A DNA stretch of 64,000 bases from Apostichopus japonicus (taxonomy: Eukaryota > Echinodermata > Holothuroidea > Aspidochirotida > Stichopodidae): positions 12,946,001 to 13,010,000 of the forward strand of contig NC_092563.1 of assembly GCF_037975245.1 (NCBI RefSeq). The letters are read 5' to 3'. The notes beneath the pieces are model-generated. The model did not search any database. It had not been told where the DNA came from and saw only the letters and a list, made by a program, of their open reading frames with translations. Every line of letters starts with the position of its first letter. The first letter of the stretch is position 1. Positions 34,701 through 46,640 of the stretch are shown here, piece by piece. A program made the translations under genes and the position numbers.

Positions 34701-37700
34701 TAACAACATTGAAAGACAAAGGAAACGTCCAAGTATATCACATTTTCAAGGATAAATCAACAAGATGATTATAGAAGGAAAGTAAAAGTTGCTACCATGA
34801 TGTCATCACATACTACCCAATGTGATCCACCATCTGAAGTAAGAGCAGTTTTAGCCAGTCTAAATAGTTTCCATTCATTGAACCATACTTTGAGCTAGGG
34901 ATAAGATATTTTGATGGGCTTTGAACTAACAGTGTAGAATAGTTTTCTCTTTCAGATAAGTTTCACATTGTCTGCCACAAAATTTGACTTTACAAAGACG
35001 TAAATATGCCTTTGATAATATTAAACTTGGTTCAAGGAAAACTGATCTCTTTGTAGGATGCAGATGCTCTCATACAGCAAATAGCCTTCAACCAAGAAAA
35101 GAAGTTTGCAGAATGGAGAGATATTAAAAAACATCTGCAGGAAATCCCAAATCTCCTGGAAGATATACAGAGTATTACAGCAAAGATAGGTGAGATTATC
35201 TCCATGAAGTTAAAAGGAAAAAATTGAAATGATCACCTCTCATAGCTAAATAGTGATGAGAAAAGTTCTAGTTGAAGAAAATAAAGTTGTTTAGGATGCA
35301 CAGGAGAGCTAAGGTTATTTTTGTTATCAGTTATTGTAGTACTTTGGTCAGCATCATGATTCAGTAAAGCTGTATCAAAGAGGTTTAGCGTCCCAAAGTA
35401 TTGATAGTTATTCAATAATTTGTACAAAAGGTAGAGATTTGCCGTTGAATAAGGTCCTGCTAGATCAAGATGTGAGGCCCTTCTGTGTTTATGTATTTTA
35501 CATACACAGGTTCTTTACAATAGATAAACACCTTGTTAACAGTTCTTTCTCCCCCACAAATAATATGATCAGTGCTTTGGTGTAAAAGAAAGTTATAGTA
35601 AAATTTGCAGTTTCCAGACCTGTTTTATCTGGATCTGATATCCAACGACCAATACTGCAGATTTATCATTACTAAAGTGCCTCAAATCTCAAGAACAAAT
35701 ACGACAAGTTTTGTCAGTTAGGGTATAGTTTCAGTTTTAACTATCTCAGTTTTATAAACATTTTGAAAATTTAGTTTTCTACCTGTCAATGACATTTCAG
35801 TAATGTTGTACTTAACCCAAATTGTTATTCATCCTTAGTAGTTGTTTATTCCTTTTATTTTCTTTATTATCATGCTTTTCAATTTATCCAGCAAAAAATG
35901 AATAACCATTAACTGAGTATTTGAACCTGGGACTTATTGATGAGGACTTTATAGTAATATCTCCTACTATTTCATGGCAGTAACATATGTACCATGCATG
36001 TTCGTATCAATATTGCCATTGGATATCAGCAATGACTTTGATGTAATTTCTTAATAGGAAAACTGACGGCAGACTTTGAAGAGGTGGAGGCATCTCTCGT
36101 AGAGTTGGAGGATGTGATTGATGAAGAAGAATACCGACAAAATGAAGAAATTCAGAGAAAAGAGTTGGAAAATTACCAAAAACAGAAGCTGTAAGTAATA
36201 ATCTGTCCTGGTGCTACCTGATTGTACCGATTGAATAGCCCAAAAGATTTGTTAAGAAAAGGAAGGAAGTGAGGATATACATAGATGTTGATATCATTTT
36301 TCAGGAAAGATAAAATGTTCAGTCGGTTTTCATCCTTGCCCTCCTCTGGAATTTCAAAGCAGATTCTTTTACTGTTTGATAACAAAAACTAAAGACTTAC
36401 ATATTAAATAACTCTGTCACAAATTTAAATAGACGGTAAGGGGAAATGCAAATCCAATCAGTGTATAAGCAGGAAAGGAAAGATTTACTCTGTCATCCCA
36501 CAATGTACAAAATGTCAGTACCCTGACAAGACATTGAATCTTTGTAGATGTGTTGTAAATGTAAACCATTCATTACAAACATCTCTATCAGATAAAAGGT
36601 TAAGAGGTTAAGATGATCGTGTTTGCATCTTCTTGCTAAGACAGATCCTGTTGCTTTCTTGTTATTTAAAAACATGTCATTTCATGGCTGTGAGTTTAAT
36701 GATGTAATAGTTTACTTTGGGCCTTCGAACTGTATCAGTTTTGTCAATGTAAGACCATAACTTGTGATTTCTTTACAAATTTATCATCACTTACAGAAAT
36801 TATGAATTTTTATTATTTGTATTTTGTTTCGTCAGCCATGAAGAAGGATTACTGAGAGGTAAGTATGCCATGTAACAAATTAAGAAATAGTGGGGGATAT
36901 GTGAATGTTCACTCCTAATTCCATCATACTGGTAGGGGATATGTGAATGTTCAGTCCTAATTCCACCATACTGCTAGGGGATATGTGCATGTTCACTCCT
37001 AATTCCACCATACTGGTAGGGGACATGTGAATGTTCACTCCTAATTCCACCATACTGGTAGGGGACATGTGAATGTTCACTCCTAATTCCACCATATTGG
37101 TAGGGGACATGTGAATGTTCACTCCTAATTCCACCATACTGATAGGGGATATGTGAATGTTCACTACTTATTCTGTCGTACAAAGTGGGATATATAAAAG
37201 AATGTTTACTCCTATTATTATCATACTAGTGAGAGATATCAGAATGTTTACTCCTATTCCTATCATACTAGTCAGGCATATGTGAACTTTTTTTTGTACT
37301 TCCATCATACTAGTGAGGTATCTGTGAATGTATACTCCTTATTCCAGCATAATGGTGGGGGATATGATGATATTTACTTCTTCCCCCATCATACCAGTGG
37401 GTGGGGGGGGGGGTTGTTTCCTAATTCCTATATAACATTTGGGCTCAAGTTGTTGGACATGATGGTGTGTCTCTATTACAGTGGTTCTATAAGAAAGTCT
37501 AGAACATTCCTGTTGTCCATGCACAATTACTACGGTCAAGAGTGAGCCGCTTTGTGACTTCCTAACCATATTGTAACTTACATGTTTAACGTAAACTGTG
37601 TAACAAAGATAACCACAGATCTTAAAAAACATTTTTTTGTTTGTTTGTTCATATTTCATCAATTGCAATTATATTACAATAAAAGCCATTTCACCAAGCT

Positions 37701-40370
37701 ACAATAAAATGTACTATAAGAAACAGTTGTTAACGTTTCAAAATGCCTGTGATTTATTGGATTGAATGGATTTCAAGCATACATGCTCTGTTCATTCATA
37801 TAGTTTTCTCTTTCTACTTTCTCCCTTCAGCTCGTTTGCAAGATGAATTTGATGAGAAACTGAACAAGAAACAAAAAGAGGAGGACGCTAAAAAGAGGGA
37901 AAGGCAGCAAGCATTCCAAGATTTCTTTGCCGACGATCTTAAACACTACAAGGAATTTGGCCAAATGCAACGTAAGTGATTCACATCCATGTTATTAAAT
38001 TTGATTAAAATACTACAAAGGCTTTACCCTCGATGCATATATCATTCTAGTCTCTACAATGGTAAAGTAATTTGGTGTGACCAGGAGTATTGGGAAGGAG
38101 AAGGGATATCTTCTATTTCTATCCTCTTCTGAGTTTATAGACAGCTATACATCTTTACTGGTTAGTGTCCTGTACACAATCTGCAGCAATAATTGGTAAC
38201 ACAAAAATTACTTGCCCCTTCTCCGTTCAAAATTATTCCTGGTTCCAGTACATATCTACATGATGTAATAAATGTAAGTGTCATTGTTCCAAATTAAGGG
38301 AACAGAAGTAACGGACAAGTGATTGGAAGAATAATGATATCATTATTTAATACACAAGATACACTTTAAAGGTAAAACATTAGGGCCTGTTTTACTCTGC
38401 TTCAGATATCTGAGTCTAAAAAGCCTTCCCTTGAAGGGATTTTGTGTATCAAACTTTGGGTGAAAGAATCCATAGGTCTGTCTGTGCCTCGGATGTGAAC
38501 ACAGATGTTTGGTTAAATGCTTTGAACACTAGAGAAATAGTACTCAAAGTTGATGAAAGAAGTGCTAAAGGAATTGACCATATACAGAAGACATTCTTGG
38601 AATGGTAGTATTTGGCACCAAACAAGACTCTCAAAATTGTCCATCACAGTTCTGTTGTTGCTATTTTTTTCCTTTTCACTATGTGAGCAATCAAATCAAT
38701 CAATTATAGCAATCAATCAATATGTGAGCAATCAAAGAGAAAGATGCACCAAGTAAAACATTGAACTCTCTCATGAAAACTCAAACATAATAACATTTAG
38801 ATTAGAGATTGTCTCTACACAGGAGGAGTGGGAGTTGTTGACCACCGATACAGCCCTTCCCCCACCCCCCTTCCCCCGCTTTTTTTTTTGTCTTTGTGAA
38901 CACTTGAGAAGAGAAAGGAACATCAAGTAAATCTGCCTTCTGTCACGAAGACTCCAATACATGATAACATTGAGATAACACGTTGTCTTGTCTCCACACA
39001 GGTCCGATGGAGGTCGCTGCTCCAGAGACACATCTTGAAGATTTTGAATTAGAATGGGATGAGCATGATCAGCAAGCTCTCAATGACTTTCTGGGACCAC
39101 CAGAGGACCAAAGGTCATCTGAGGTCAATTTAGGATCATCGTTAGGCAATAAAGAATCTTCTGAAAAAAATGAATTTGTCGAAAGGAATGATGATGAAGA
39201 AGGAGAGAAGGCAGATGTTGTAGCCAATAAAAAAGATGAAGAGTTATTATTGAGAGAGGATGCCCCAAGCAATAATATGGAGCAACAAAGAGACAATGCT
39301 CAAGGCGATAGGAAAGATGAACCAATTGAGGATGCTCCAATCAGTAAGATGGAGGAAGAGGTACATGATGCAGAACTAAGTCAAGAGGGAACCAAATCTA
39401 GACTAATAGATCATAGAGAGAACATGTCTTCAGAGGTGTGTATATCTCTAACCACTAATCTTGTTATTTAACATCTGTAGATTAATCTCTGTTATTTATC
39501 ATTTAGAGAACAGTATAAACAGAGAGGGTTTGTGTTCTGAGAGGAGAGCCTTTCAGTGCCAAATTTAATAATAATAAAAATCACTTGCACCATTTGGGGA
39601 AGTTGAATTATGCTGAAGGACCCTAAAGTATTCACAATGTAAACTTTGCAGAGTATGTTCTAAATTTCCATTTTAAAAATTAACACATTTGTGGCATTTG
39701 TAAAAGCTTTCTTGATATTAGTGATATTAAAGTTAACATCATAATTGGACCGTTTTTTGCTGCAGCTTCTGTTCTTTGGGGTTTTCTTCGTACACCAGAA
39801 ATGCAATGTCAAAAAGTGTTTATTTGAAATAGAAGGGTCCATCCCATTATAAATGTGGTCTTGGTGCAAACAGTTTGCAGGAATTTCTCCAAACAGAGAG
39901 GTTGTCTGTACTAGTCAGTAGTCAAAAATTTTCAAAACTGCTTTGTGTATAATTTTCATGAATGTTTGACATGAACTGCACAACATCAGATCAAAGAAAC
40001 AGAACATTGTAAATCCTTGATGATGTTAAACTCTGCTTTAAGGAATTGTCTGGTGGAAGATTTGGATACATTTTCCTCATAGTTCTTATGTTTCTCTTTC
40101 TAACCATGTGAAAATTGTCCCCATTCACCATTTTCTTCTTGTAGAAATCTGGTTTCCAAATTCACCAGTTTCTCACCAAAAAGCACCATTTGTTCAAACG
40201 CATCAATTTACACTTGTGGACATTTTATAATCTGGCTAGGTATAACATTCCTTCACATTGGCCAGATACAATGTTTCTGAATGTTATGGAATCAGTTTTT
40301 GTTTCTCATTTAGGAAAAGAATGACGGTGATGCAGATTCTGATGAATTTGAAGATGCTGTTGAAGAATAA
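28704..40370 (+). CDS. DTNBP1: Dysbindin, eleven exons
   Basis: Exons are 28704-28785 (start ATG 28730), 29897-29944, 32887-32919, 33224-33280, 33821-33881, 35057-35189, 36058-36190, 36836-36858, 37831-37971, 39002-39435 and 40314-40370, giving 391 residues against 351 in human. All introns are GT-AG, and every join keeps frame. Dysbindin is a coiled-coil BLOC-1 subunit for endosomal sorting to lysosome-related organelles and synaptic vesicles. Human matches: KFQAVQQDLSDG (LLSVQQDFTSG), AGADLL..FQGTWTNIHEA (AGLELLSRYEDTWAALHRR), RKELENYQKQK, RQQAFQDFFADDLKHY and DQQALNDFLG. The coiled coil covers residues about 86-225. Exon 10 is long, acidic and glutamate-rich, and the tail ends in a DSDEFEDAVEE acidic patch. 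The start matches the human MLETLRERLL start. Exon 1 opens at an acceptor (cctacag), so an upstream non-coding exon is expected. Intron 2 holds a Penelope-like element. Confidence 0.93.
30381..32085 (+). mobile_element. Rearranged, decayed Penelope-like retroelement
   Basis: The minus strand of about 30450-30744 encodes Penelope-type reverse-transcriptase motifs (GTAMGTRMAPSFACLF and WWRYTDDIF). The plus strand from about 30745 resumes at LLTFINHINS, a segment also present at the end of the inverted piece. It continues through IAYRRSSNLRDLLVRA to a GIY-YIG endonuclease motif (CGIQYVGETKTTLKKRFYGH, about 31487-31546). Frame shifts break the plus-strand part. The two ends carry the same roughly 80-bp terminal sequence in inverted orientation. 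The 3' part is pyrimidine-rich. It sits in dysbindin intron 2 and is not expected to be mobile. Confidence 0.85.
32032..32070 (+). other. Hammerhead-ribozyme-like motif in the Penelope terminus
   Basis: In order there are stem I GCCT (32032-32035), core CTGAAGA, a 5-bp stem II GATCC/GGATC with a TGCTA loop, GAAA (32059-32062), then CGTC and the stem I partner AGGC (32067-32070). This fits the CUGANGA...GAAA...UH hammerhead layout. One extra A lies before stem II, and stem III has no loop, so only a dimeric form looks feasible. Penelope-like elements are known to carry minimal hammerheads. The inverted copy at 30396-30434 has GAAA changed to AAAA. Confidence 0.5.
33310..33470. repeat. Degenerate short tandem repeats in DTNBP1 intron 4
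   Basis: The blocks 'gatttctggat', 'attaaggtat' and 'gataaatct' recur three times with a spacing of about 45-50 bp. They are non-coding. Confidence 0.6.
33885..33965. repeat. Tandem duplication at a DTNBP1 exon-intron border
   Basis: The block 'attattattcatt' through 'atgtatcaaagttataaaat' occurs twice with a period of about 41 bp, just after the splice donor of exon 5 (33881). Confidence 0.7.
34271..34402. repeat. Perfect 66-bp tandem duplication
   Basis: Two identical 66-bp copies starting 'ttaaagttgcagtgggttgt' stand at 34271 and 34337. Perfect identity suggests a recent duplication (or an assembly artefact). It lies in DTNBP1 intron 5. Open frames through it are incidental. Confidence 0.9.
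36893..37400. repeat. 42-bp minisatellite, about 12 copies
   Basis: The unit runs 'ggggatatgtgaatgttcac' then 'tcctaattccaccatactg', with copies at 36893, 36935 and 36977 and onward every 42 bp. It becomes degenerate after about 37180. As 42 is a multiple of three, it produces repetitive open frames on the minus strand that are not genes. It lies in DTNBP1 intron 8, starting about 35 bp after exon 8. Confidence 0.9.
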
Positions 40371-43300
40371 ATAGATGGTGAATTTCAACCATGGTGCTTT
40401 CAGATACTCCTCCTGGGAAGAGAAAGAAACAATAAAGATGTTACTAGTGTAGGTCAAAGGTTGAAAGGTCAACAAATACCACAGTCCATAAACTCAGAAG
40501 AATCTGCTGAATAGTTTGGTCTGAAATGACAATTGTTTATGTTACCAGTATGATGTGAATTCTCATGTTTGGTTGCCTGGCAGCCATGAGTATCCCTGGA
40601 AAGGGTTTTTATGACGTTGCTAGTGTTTTTGGAATACTGGCTAGGACTGTCTTCAAGATCAATTTTATAAGAAAACAATAATAGTGTCATAGTGTTAAGA
40701 CCAATCTTATTTACATATGCATGTATTTTTAGTTTTTAATTTACAACAGTAAATGTCTTGCCACTGTATTTCTATTTCTTTACTAAGGCATCTGGTTATG
40801 TTTATATGTTAACTCTCCCCCAAATTCAATGCATAGGAACAAACATTCTATTTTGTTGCCTTATGTTCCCCAAACATACTACATCTGAAAAGTTGTTATA
40901 TATTTGATGTTTTAAAATCAAAACTTAACCAAGGCCACTTTTGTAGGCTCAGATTAAACCTTTAGAATTTGGTCACAAGTTGTTTTGTCATTGACTAACT
41001 GCTCATATTTTGGTGAGAAGAAACACTGGATAGAAGGGGCTCTCAAAAAGGTTGCATACAGTCCATACCTTGTCAATGAAAGAAGAACTGGCACGGAATT
41101 TTACGTCGAGTTTGAGGATACTCAACACCTAAGGCTCAGTCAAGGTATATTCTGAGATTTTGATTCTCTCTGACACATGTTTGTTTCTGGTCGTTATAGA
41201 AAATGAATTGAGAACCCTTACTGTATCGTGATCGCATGGAACATTACTTCAGGTTATACTCTTTGTGTGTTTGGTCATTATTTTCATTAAAATGACAAAC
41301 TAGTACTCAAAAATACTTTTGACACAAACCACCACACCCTACCAGATTTTTTGTTATCATATTAATGATAACTATTCAGTACTTAAAGATTCTATTGTAT
41401 ACTAAACAATTTTCAGATGAGTCATTTTTCATAGTAATATTTGTCACATACAACACAATGGTATTTGAGGTTTTTTATTACTTGAAAGAAAGGTTGTCTA
41501 GTCAAGCACATTGTTAGCAAATGTTGGTGTAGAATGGCAATGCAATGCAGAAATCTGCTATGTGTATTAAAGCCTAGTTGCAAGTGGAATGTAGTCATGC
41601 AGTCTTACATTATCAAGGAAAGACTTTCAGTTGCTTCATAAAGTTCACATAAGTTGTACCTTTGTTCAGGTTTTAATGTGTAACTATTATAGGAAATAAA
41701 GTGGAGGAGCATTGTGAAAATAATTGTTACTTCTTTATCCTGCCCTTTAAATCTCACTGCTACTTTATCATGACATTTCTAAATGTAAACTGCTTTGGTA
41801 GACATGTTTATCTTCAAAAAGTTGGGTTAGGGTCGTGTGAAAATATTGACATTATTTGTAATTTAGGAACATCTCATTTTCTGTTGTCAAACAAACTTTG
41901 AGAGAATCCTAATGTTACCAGCTCTTTGTTGAAATTCTCATTTTTCACAAACACAATATATAGTAAAATTAGGTGCTCTATTAATGAGTGAGAGTTACCG
42001 GAAGCAACAGTTAGATATTAAATGTTGATAACACGTCTTCCATAGAAAGCAAAGATTTTATCACCTTATTGTTGATTCTGAGTTTATTTTCACTACGCAG
42101 ATATCTAATTTCAAATTATGTATATCGATTGTAAAAAAATGGTATTTCTTTTTATTCCTTGTTAAACTTGTTTTGTAATTTCACACTATGTTAGAAATCA
42201 ATCCATTCAGGAGTTCAAGGCTGTCATACTCTGCAACATTGTAGGCACTCTCGAATATAGCCAACTTGAAGTGAGTTTCAATAAGCTGTCAAATCTAGAG
42301 AGAATGCTTGGATCATTTCTCATAAATGGTGTATAAATTTTTTAATTTTATTGTATAATTTAAATGTTTGCTGGTAATCTATTGCGCGATGTACATATCA
42401 TCTTCCAACTCGTGCGTAGAAACTATATCATTTTCTATGAGCAACAGGAAAGTGTCAGGAGAGGTGTACATTCTAAACACAGGTGTCGGACTAAAGACAT
42501 CAAGTATCTTGTTCATTCTGTTTGGTACCATCTTTGATTTTCAAACTTGATATTGACAGAATGATGCAGCATTTTGATTTGTTTACACATAGATTAGTCT
42601 GTGACATCACCAACCTGGAAGCAAACACATCATCTGTAATGAGCTGTTTTGATAGATTCATTGAGGGAATGTTGTTGTTTTTTTATGTAGAATGTAATGG
42701 TGTTTATATTGAGCTATATCTTTTGCTTTAATATCAAATTGTATTCCACTCAATTCACATTACCATAAACTCTTCTCATTTTAAAACCAGTCTCTCTGTC
42801 TGCTTCAAGTATAATTGATTTCTTTTGATTTGAACCAAGTCTTACTCTAGGATAAAAGTTCATAGTCAGAATCCCTTGGTAGTGAAAGTGATACCTAGTA
42901 CTAAATGTTGGAGTAATGTCTCTGGTTGAAATCAAAGCAGATATTTGGAAATTTGTAATGTACTGTGGGCCAAATAAATGAATGTGTATTTATAGGGTTT
43001 TGGGTAACAAGGAGATTGTATAAGCTTGTATAAGCTTAGACCAATGTCTGTGTGTTGGGAGTGGGATGGTACAGTGAAGTAATGAAGAATAATTTACTTG
43101 GTGGGCAGCTTCTTCTTTTTATTTTTCCCCCACCAGTGTCTATTTTGTAATTTACTGGGTGGTCAGCACTGGATTTACATACACTTAAGAAATAGTGATT
43201 GAAACATTGTAAAAGAAATCACTGCATATATGCTATTGTTATGGATATAATTAAATTTCATTTAGTCCAGCATACCATAGCAAAAGTTAGTCAACTTCTC

Positions 43301-43635
43301 AACTTATTCACTTCTCATAAATAGAGCAGCAATAATGCTGAATCTCACTTACCCTGATAACAGCACAGAGCTCTGTTGATCATAAGACAACATAGTTACA
43401 CATATTCATTGGGATTTTTGTGGTCTAGAGGTAAATGTGATGTACATGCCATCTTCCAAATCTGATGTATTGATGAAGATAGCAAGCAATCCCAAGTTTG
43501 GCCATTTGAGGCTCACCATGTCATACTGTATGCAAGAAAATTTACAATTCGCAAGATACTGCATTTACGAAGCTTTGAGAAAACAATAAAGAAGATTATG
43601 ATTTCAAGTTCCTCTTTGTATCCCTCAGGATTTTT
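40371..43635. other. DTNBP1 3' UTR and downstream non-coding sequence
   Basis: This stretch is AT-rich with several AATAAA hexamers and no recognisable coding exon. The part up to about 42.98 kb is the likely limit of dysbindin 3' UTR forms, inferred only from polyadenylation hexamers. Confidence 0.4.
40431..40436 (+). terminator. Candidate polyadenylation signal for DTNBP1
   Basis: An AATAAA hexamer lies 60 bases after the dysbindin stop codon. Others occur near 41695 and 42975, so longer 3' UTR forms are possible. Confidence 0.4.
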
Positions 43636-44250
43636 AGCTCATACCAGCATGCTGGTGTGAGCTATTGTTACAGTGCGGCGTCTATCACTCTATCATTCTA
43701 TCACTCTATCCGTCAACAATTGGTAAAACCGCTCCCACTCGCACAGTGTTTGATGGAATTTCATGAAACTTGGACACAAAGACCATTGGGTATAGGGCCA
43801 TCAGAGATGGTCCGAAATTTTGGGTCAAAGGTCACCTGTGGGCTGTAATGGGCCATTTTGTGGAAATACGCAAAATGCTTCTTCTCCTACAGATTCCATG
43901 GTATAATGTTGAGGGTTTGTCACGATAGTACTATGGAAGTTTTACCTTCAGGGTGTTCATGAATTTGAGATCAAAGATCAACTAGGGGTCTTTTGTGGCC
44001 CGGGCCGCGGCCCTATATTTTCAAATTGCTCCTGTTCGTACAGTGTATGGCCAGTTATAATGAAACTTGGTCACAACGTTCCTCGGGATGAGAGTTACGA
44101 GGGGTGTTCGGAAAATTGAGGTCAAATGTCATTTAGGGGGTCATCGGGGGTCATTCTTCGTAATATTTTCAAATATCTCAATCTCCTCAAGATTTTGATG
44201 GATCATATGCAAAGTTGAACTGATGATTGTTGGATTGTGTATGAATAAGG
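43636..44250 (+). repeat. Dispersed repeat starting with a palindromic end
   Basis: It opens with a 28-bp near-palindrome (43636-43663, arms agctcat-accagc / gctggt-gtgagct) preceded by a T run. A dispersed-repeat body follows with two diverged halves, each with 'tttcatgaaacttgg'- or 'ataatgaaacttgg'-like blocks and ggtcaaa motifs. A perfect DR1-type site, GGGTCAAAGGTCA, lies at 43822-43834. No transposase is seen and the family was not identified. Confidence 0.55.
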
Positions 44251-44939
44251 TGATGCCTAATAATTTTTGGTCAAAAGTTAATTAATTACAATTAATCCCC
44301 ATTGTTTAAAAAAATCTGAGCCTTCACCTTTTTTCACCCAGTCTCTGCAGTGTTTGTTACATTTGTGGTTAAGCTCTGCAGAGGCTGTTAGTGGAATTAA
44401 AGCAGGACTGGGAGTTGTTATTAACTGTTGAACTGTAAGCATGAGAGCCCTATAGCCAATCAGCACTTGCCGATTCTTAGAAGTCTTTGAGCCTGAGGTA
44501 TGTAGGCAGCCAGCCAAAATTTTGGCAAGGAGTGCTTCAGGTCTGCTCAGGTAGAGGGGAGAAAGTTTAATAGGGTAGGTCAGTGGTATTGTTTGAGAGA
44601 GTGGGTAAAATAGGATTTAAAGGGGGAAAATAGGAATTATAGCCAGTGGTGTGGCCAGGATTCTGCTAACGGAGGGGGGAGGGGGGGTTATCCCTCATTG
44701 GCCCAAAATTGGTGGAATCTGAAAAATGGCCTGAAATTTGGTGGGCCATAAAGTTTTGTGGGCCCTACATTTTTAAGCTCGAAAAGGTATGAGCTTCTGC
44801 ACCATTGGTGCTCTAGTTTTTTATAGTTTTGATGTAAATTGTAACCTTTGCAATCACCACTTAAGGTGTATTTCAAAAAGCTTGGGTACGTGGATTTGAA
44901 CAATGGCAAAAACAATGGGGGGTTCTGGGTCTGAAAGTA
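44251..44939. other. Non-coding, probable hAT fragment
   Basis: A segment starting 'cagtggtgtggccaggatt' near 44645 and followed by G runs resembles a left hAT-type terminus. No matching right end was found. Confidence 0.3.
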
Positions 44940-46090
44940 CACGGTTGTTTAACTTCATGTGGATGCAAAGGGTTGAAGGTCATTTGAATTCACCAGAGGT
45001 CAAAATCTAAAAATCCTTGTAAACTCTGTAACTTCATAAAGAAAACTTGAATGACCTTCAAACTCAATATGTGGATCCACCTTAGTACAAAAACCCTATC
45101 ATTCGTCGTATAAGTCCATGACCATTTGAGGTCACCAGAAGTCAAAGTCTGAAACCCTTGTAAACTTCAAAAGCAAAGTTTGGATGAATCAAGTAGATTG
45201 TATGTGGTTTCAACTTAGTGAGTACAAGATGCCTATTGTATTCTGTGTAGGTAAAAGGTAATTTAAGGTCAACAGAGTTCAAAGACTAATGACCTTGTAA
45301 AGCCTATAACTTTATAAGCAAAGCTTGGATGAACTTCAAACTCAATATGTTGGTCCACCATTAACAGTGAGTACAAAATCCAATGTTTCTGTGGAATTCA
45401 AAGGTCATCTGAGGCCAAAGTCTGAACACTTTGTACACAGGACAACTCCAATAGATTGGATGATCATCCTTGGTATGTGGATCTTAATACTGAGTACCTA
45501 TAACTTTCTGTGGAGGTCAAAGGTGATTTGAGGTCAACAGAGGTAAAAATCTGAAGACCTTGTAAACACGATAACAAAATCTTTATGGCGGTTGAATTTC
45601 ACATTTTGTATGTGGATCCATTGTAGTGAGGACATCCTTGTTTCTGTGGCGGTCAAAGGTCATTTGAGGTCAAAGTCTGAAAACTTTGTATACACGACAA
45701 CATGTTTTGTGAACTTCATATTTAGTTTGTGGATCCATTTTAGTGAGTGCAAGATACCACTTGCTTTCTTTGAAGGTCAAACATCATTTGAGGTCAACAA
45801 GTAAAGGTATGTTAACTTTGTAAACACGATAACTCAAAACCATATGGTGGGTGAACTTTATAGTTGGAAATGTGGATCCATCTTAGTGGGTACAAGATCC
45901 ATATTGTGTTCTTTGGAGGTCGAAAGGTCAACAGATACGCTGGGATGAACATCAAAACTAAGAATGTGACTCCACTGTAGTGCAAGAACCTTATTCTTTT
46001 TTGTATAGGTCAAAGGCCATTTAAGCTCAACATGGGTCAAGGTACAAAAATCTTTTAAACTCAACAACCTCCACAGCAAAGCTTAGAAGA
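44940..46090 (+). repeat. Degenerate tandem array rich in AGGTCA half-sites
   Basis: About seven diverged units of roughly 150-170 bp follow one another. Each carries 'gaggtca(a)aggtcatttgaggtcaa'-like motifs, an 'agtctgaaaaccttgtaaac' block, an 'acgataactc'-like block, a 'gaacttca' block and a 'gtggatccaccttagtgagt'-like block. No open frame persists. The same family occurs at 13690, 49140 and 61150. Confidence 0.7.
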
Positions 46091-46640
46091 CCTTCTTACT
46101 TGGTAAAGGGATGTGTGCAAACCCCCCACCCCACCCCCCCCCCGGGCTGATATCATAGAGTTCAAAGATCACCATTTTTCCAATTCTGGAAACTTGTAAG
46201 AAGTGAAGGTGGCATGAACCTCATACCACCATATAAGGAATTTTATAAGGAATCTTATAAGGGGTACAAAAGTCTTACTGTGTTTAGCTTAATCAGCCTG
46301 TCAATTACACTTATGCCACAGCAATAGTAACTACAATAGTATCTGTCTACTGTCAACATCAGTTCTAAGGTTGATCTGTACTGTATTACTTTGTTCAACC
46401 AGCCTTTTACACCCTCTTTAACAGATCTTCTCAAAAAGTTTTTCATAATATTTCCCATCCATACAGAAACATATTGAGTGGATGTGTTGTTCAATTGGTG
46501 TGGAATAAAATTGGGAGGTTATTTTAGAATGATTGTAGTCTGCCAGCTACAATTGTGAAAATGCCTTTCTTCATTTTTGGTTCCATGATAATTGTAACCT
46601 ATGCATTCATGCAAGCAGAGAGTGTGTGGGTGTGTGTGAA
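46091..46640. other. Non-coding spacer between repeat arrays
   Basis: Poly-C sequence near 46120-46145 is followed by AT-rich sequence. No gene, RNA or recognisable element was seen. Confidence 0.3.

Noticed and set aside
36880-37183. Repeat proteins with 14-residue units (NIHMSP..MVELGV type)
   Set aside because: The 42-bp minisatellite is a multiple of three, so a stop-free unit stays open. It lies in an intron and degrades beyond 37180.
36893-37400. CRISPR-like array
   Set aside because: The units are contiguous with no unique spacers, and the genome is eukaryotic. It is a minisatellite.
38983-39471. Free-standing 162-residue acidic protein
   Set aside because: It is exon 10 of dysbindin read through both splice sites. 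The cacacag acceptor and the GTGTGT donor lie inside it.
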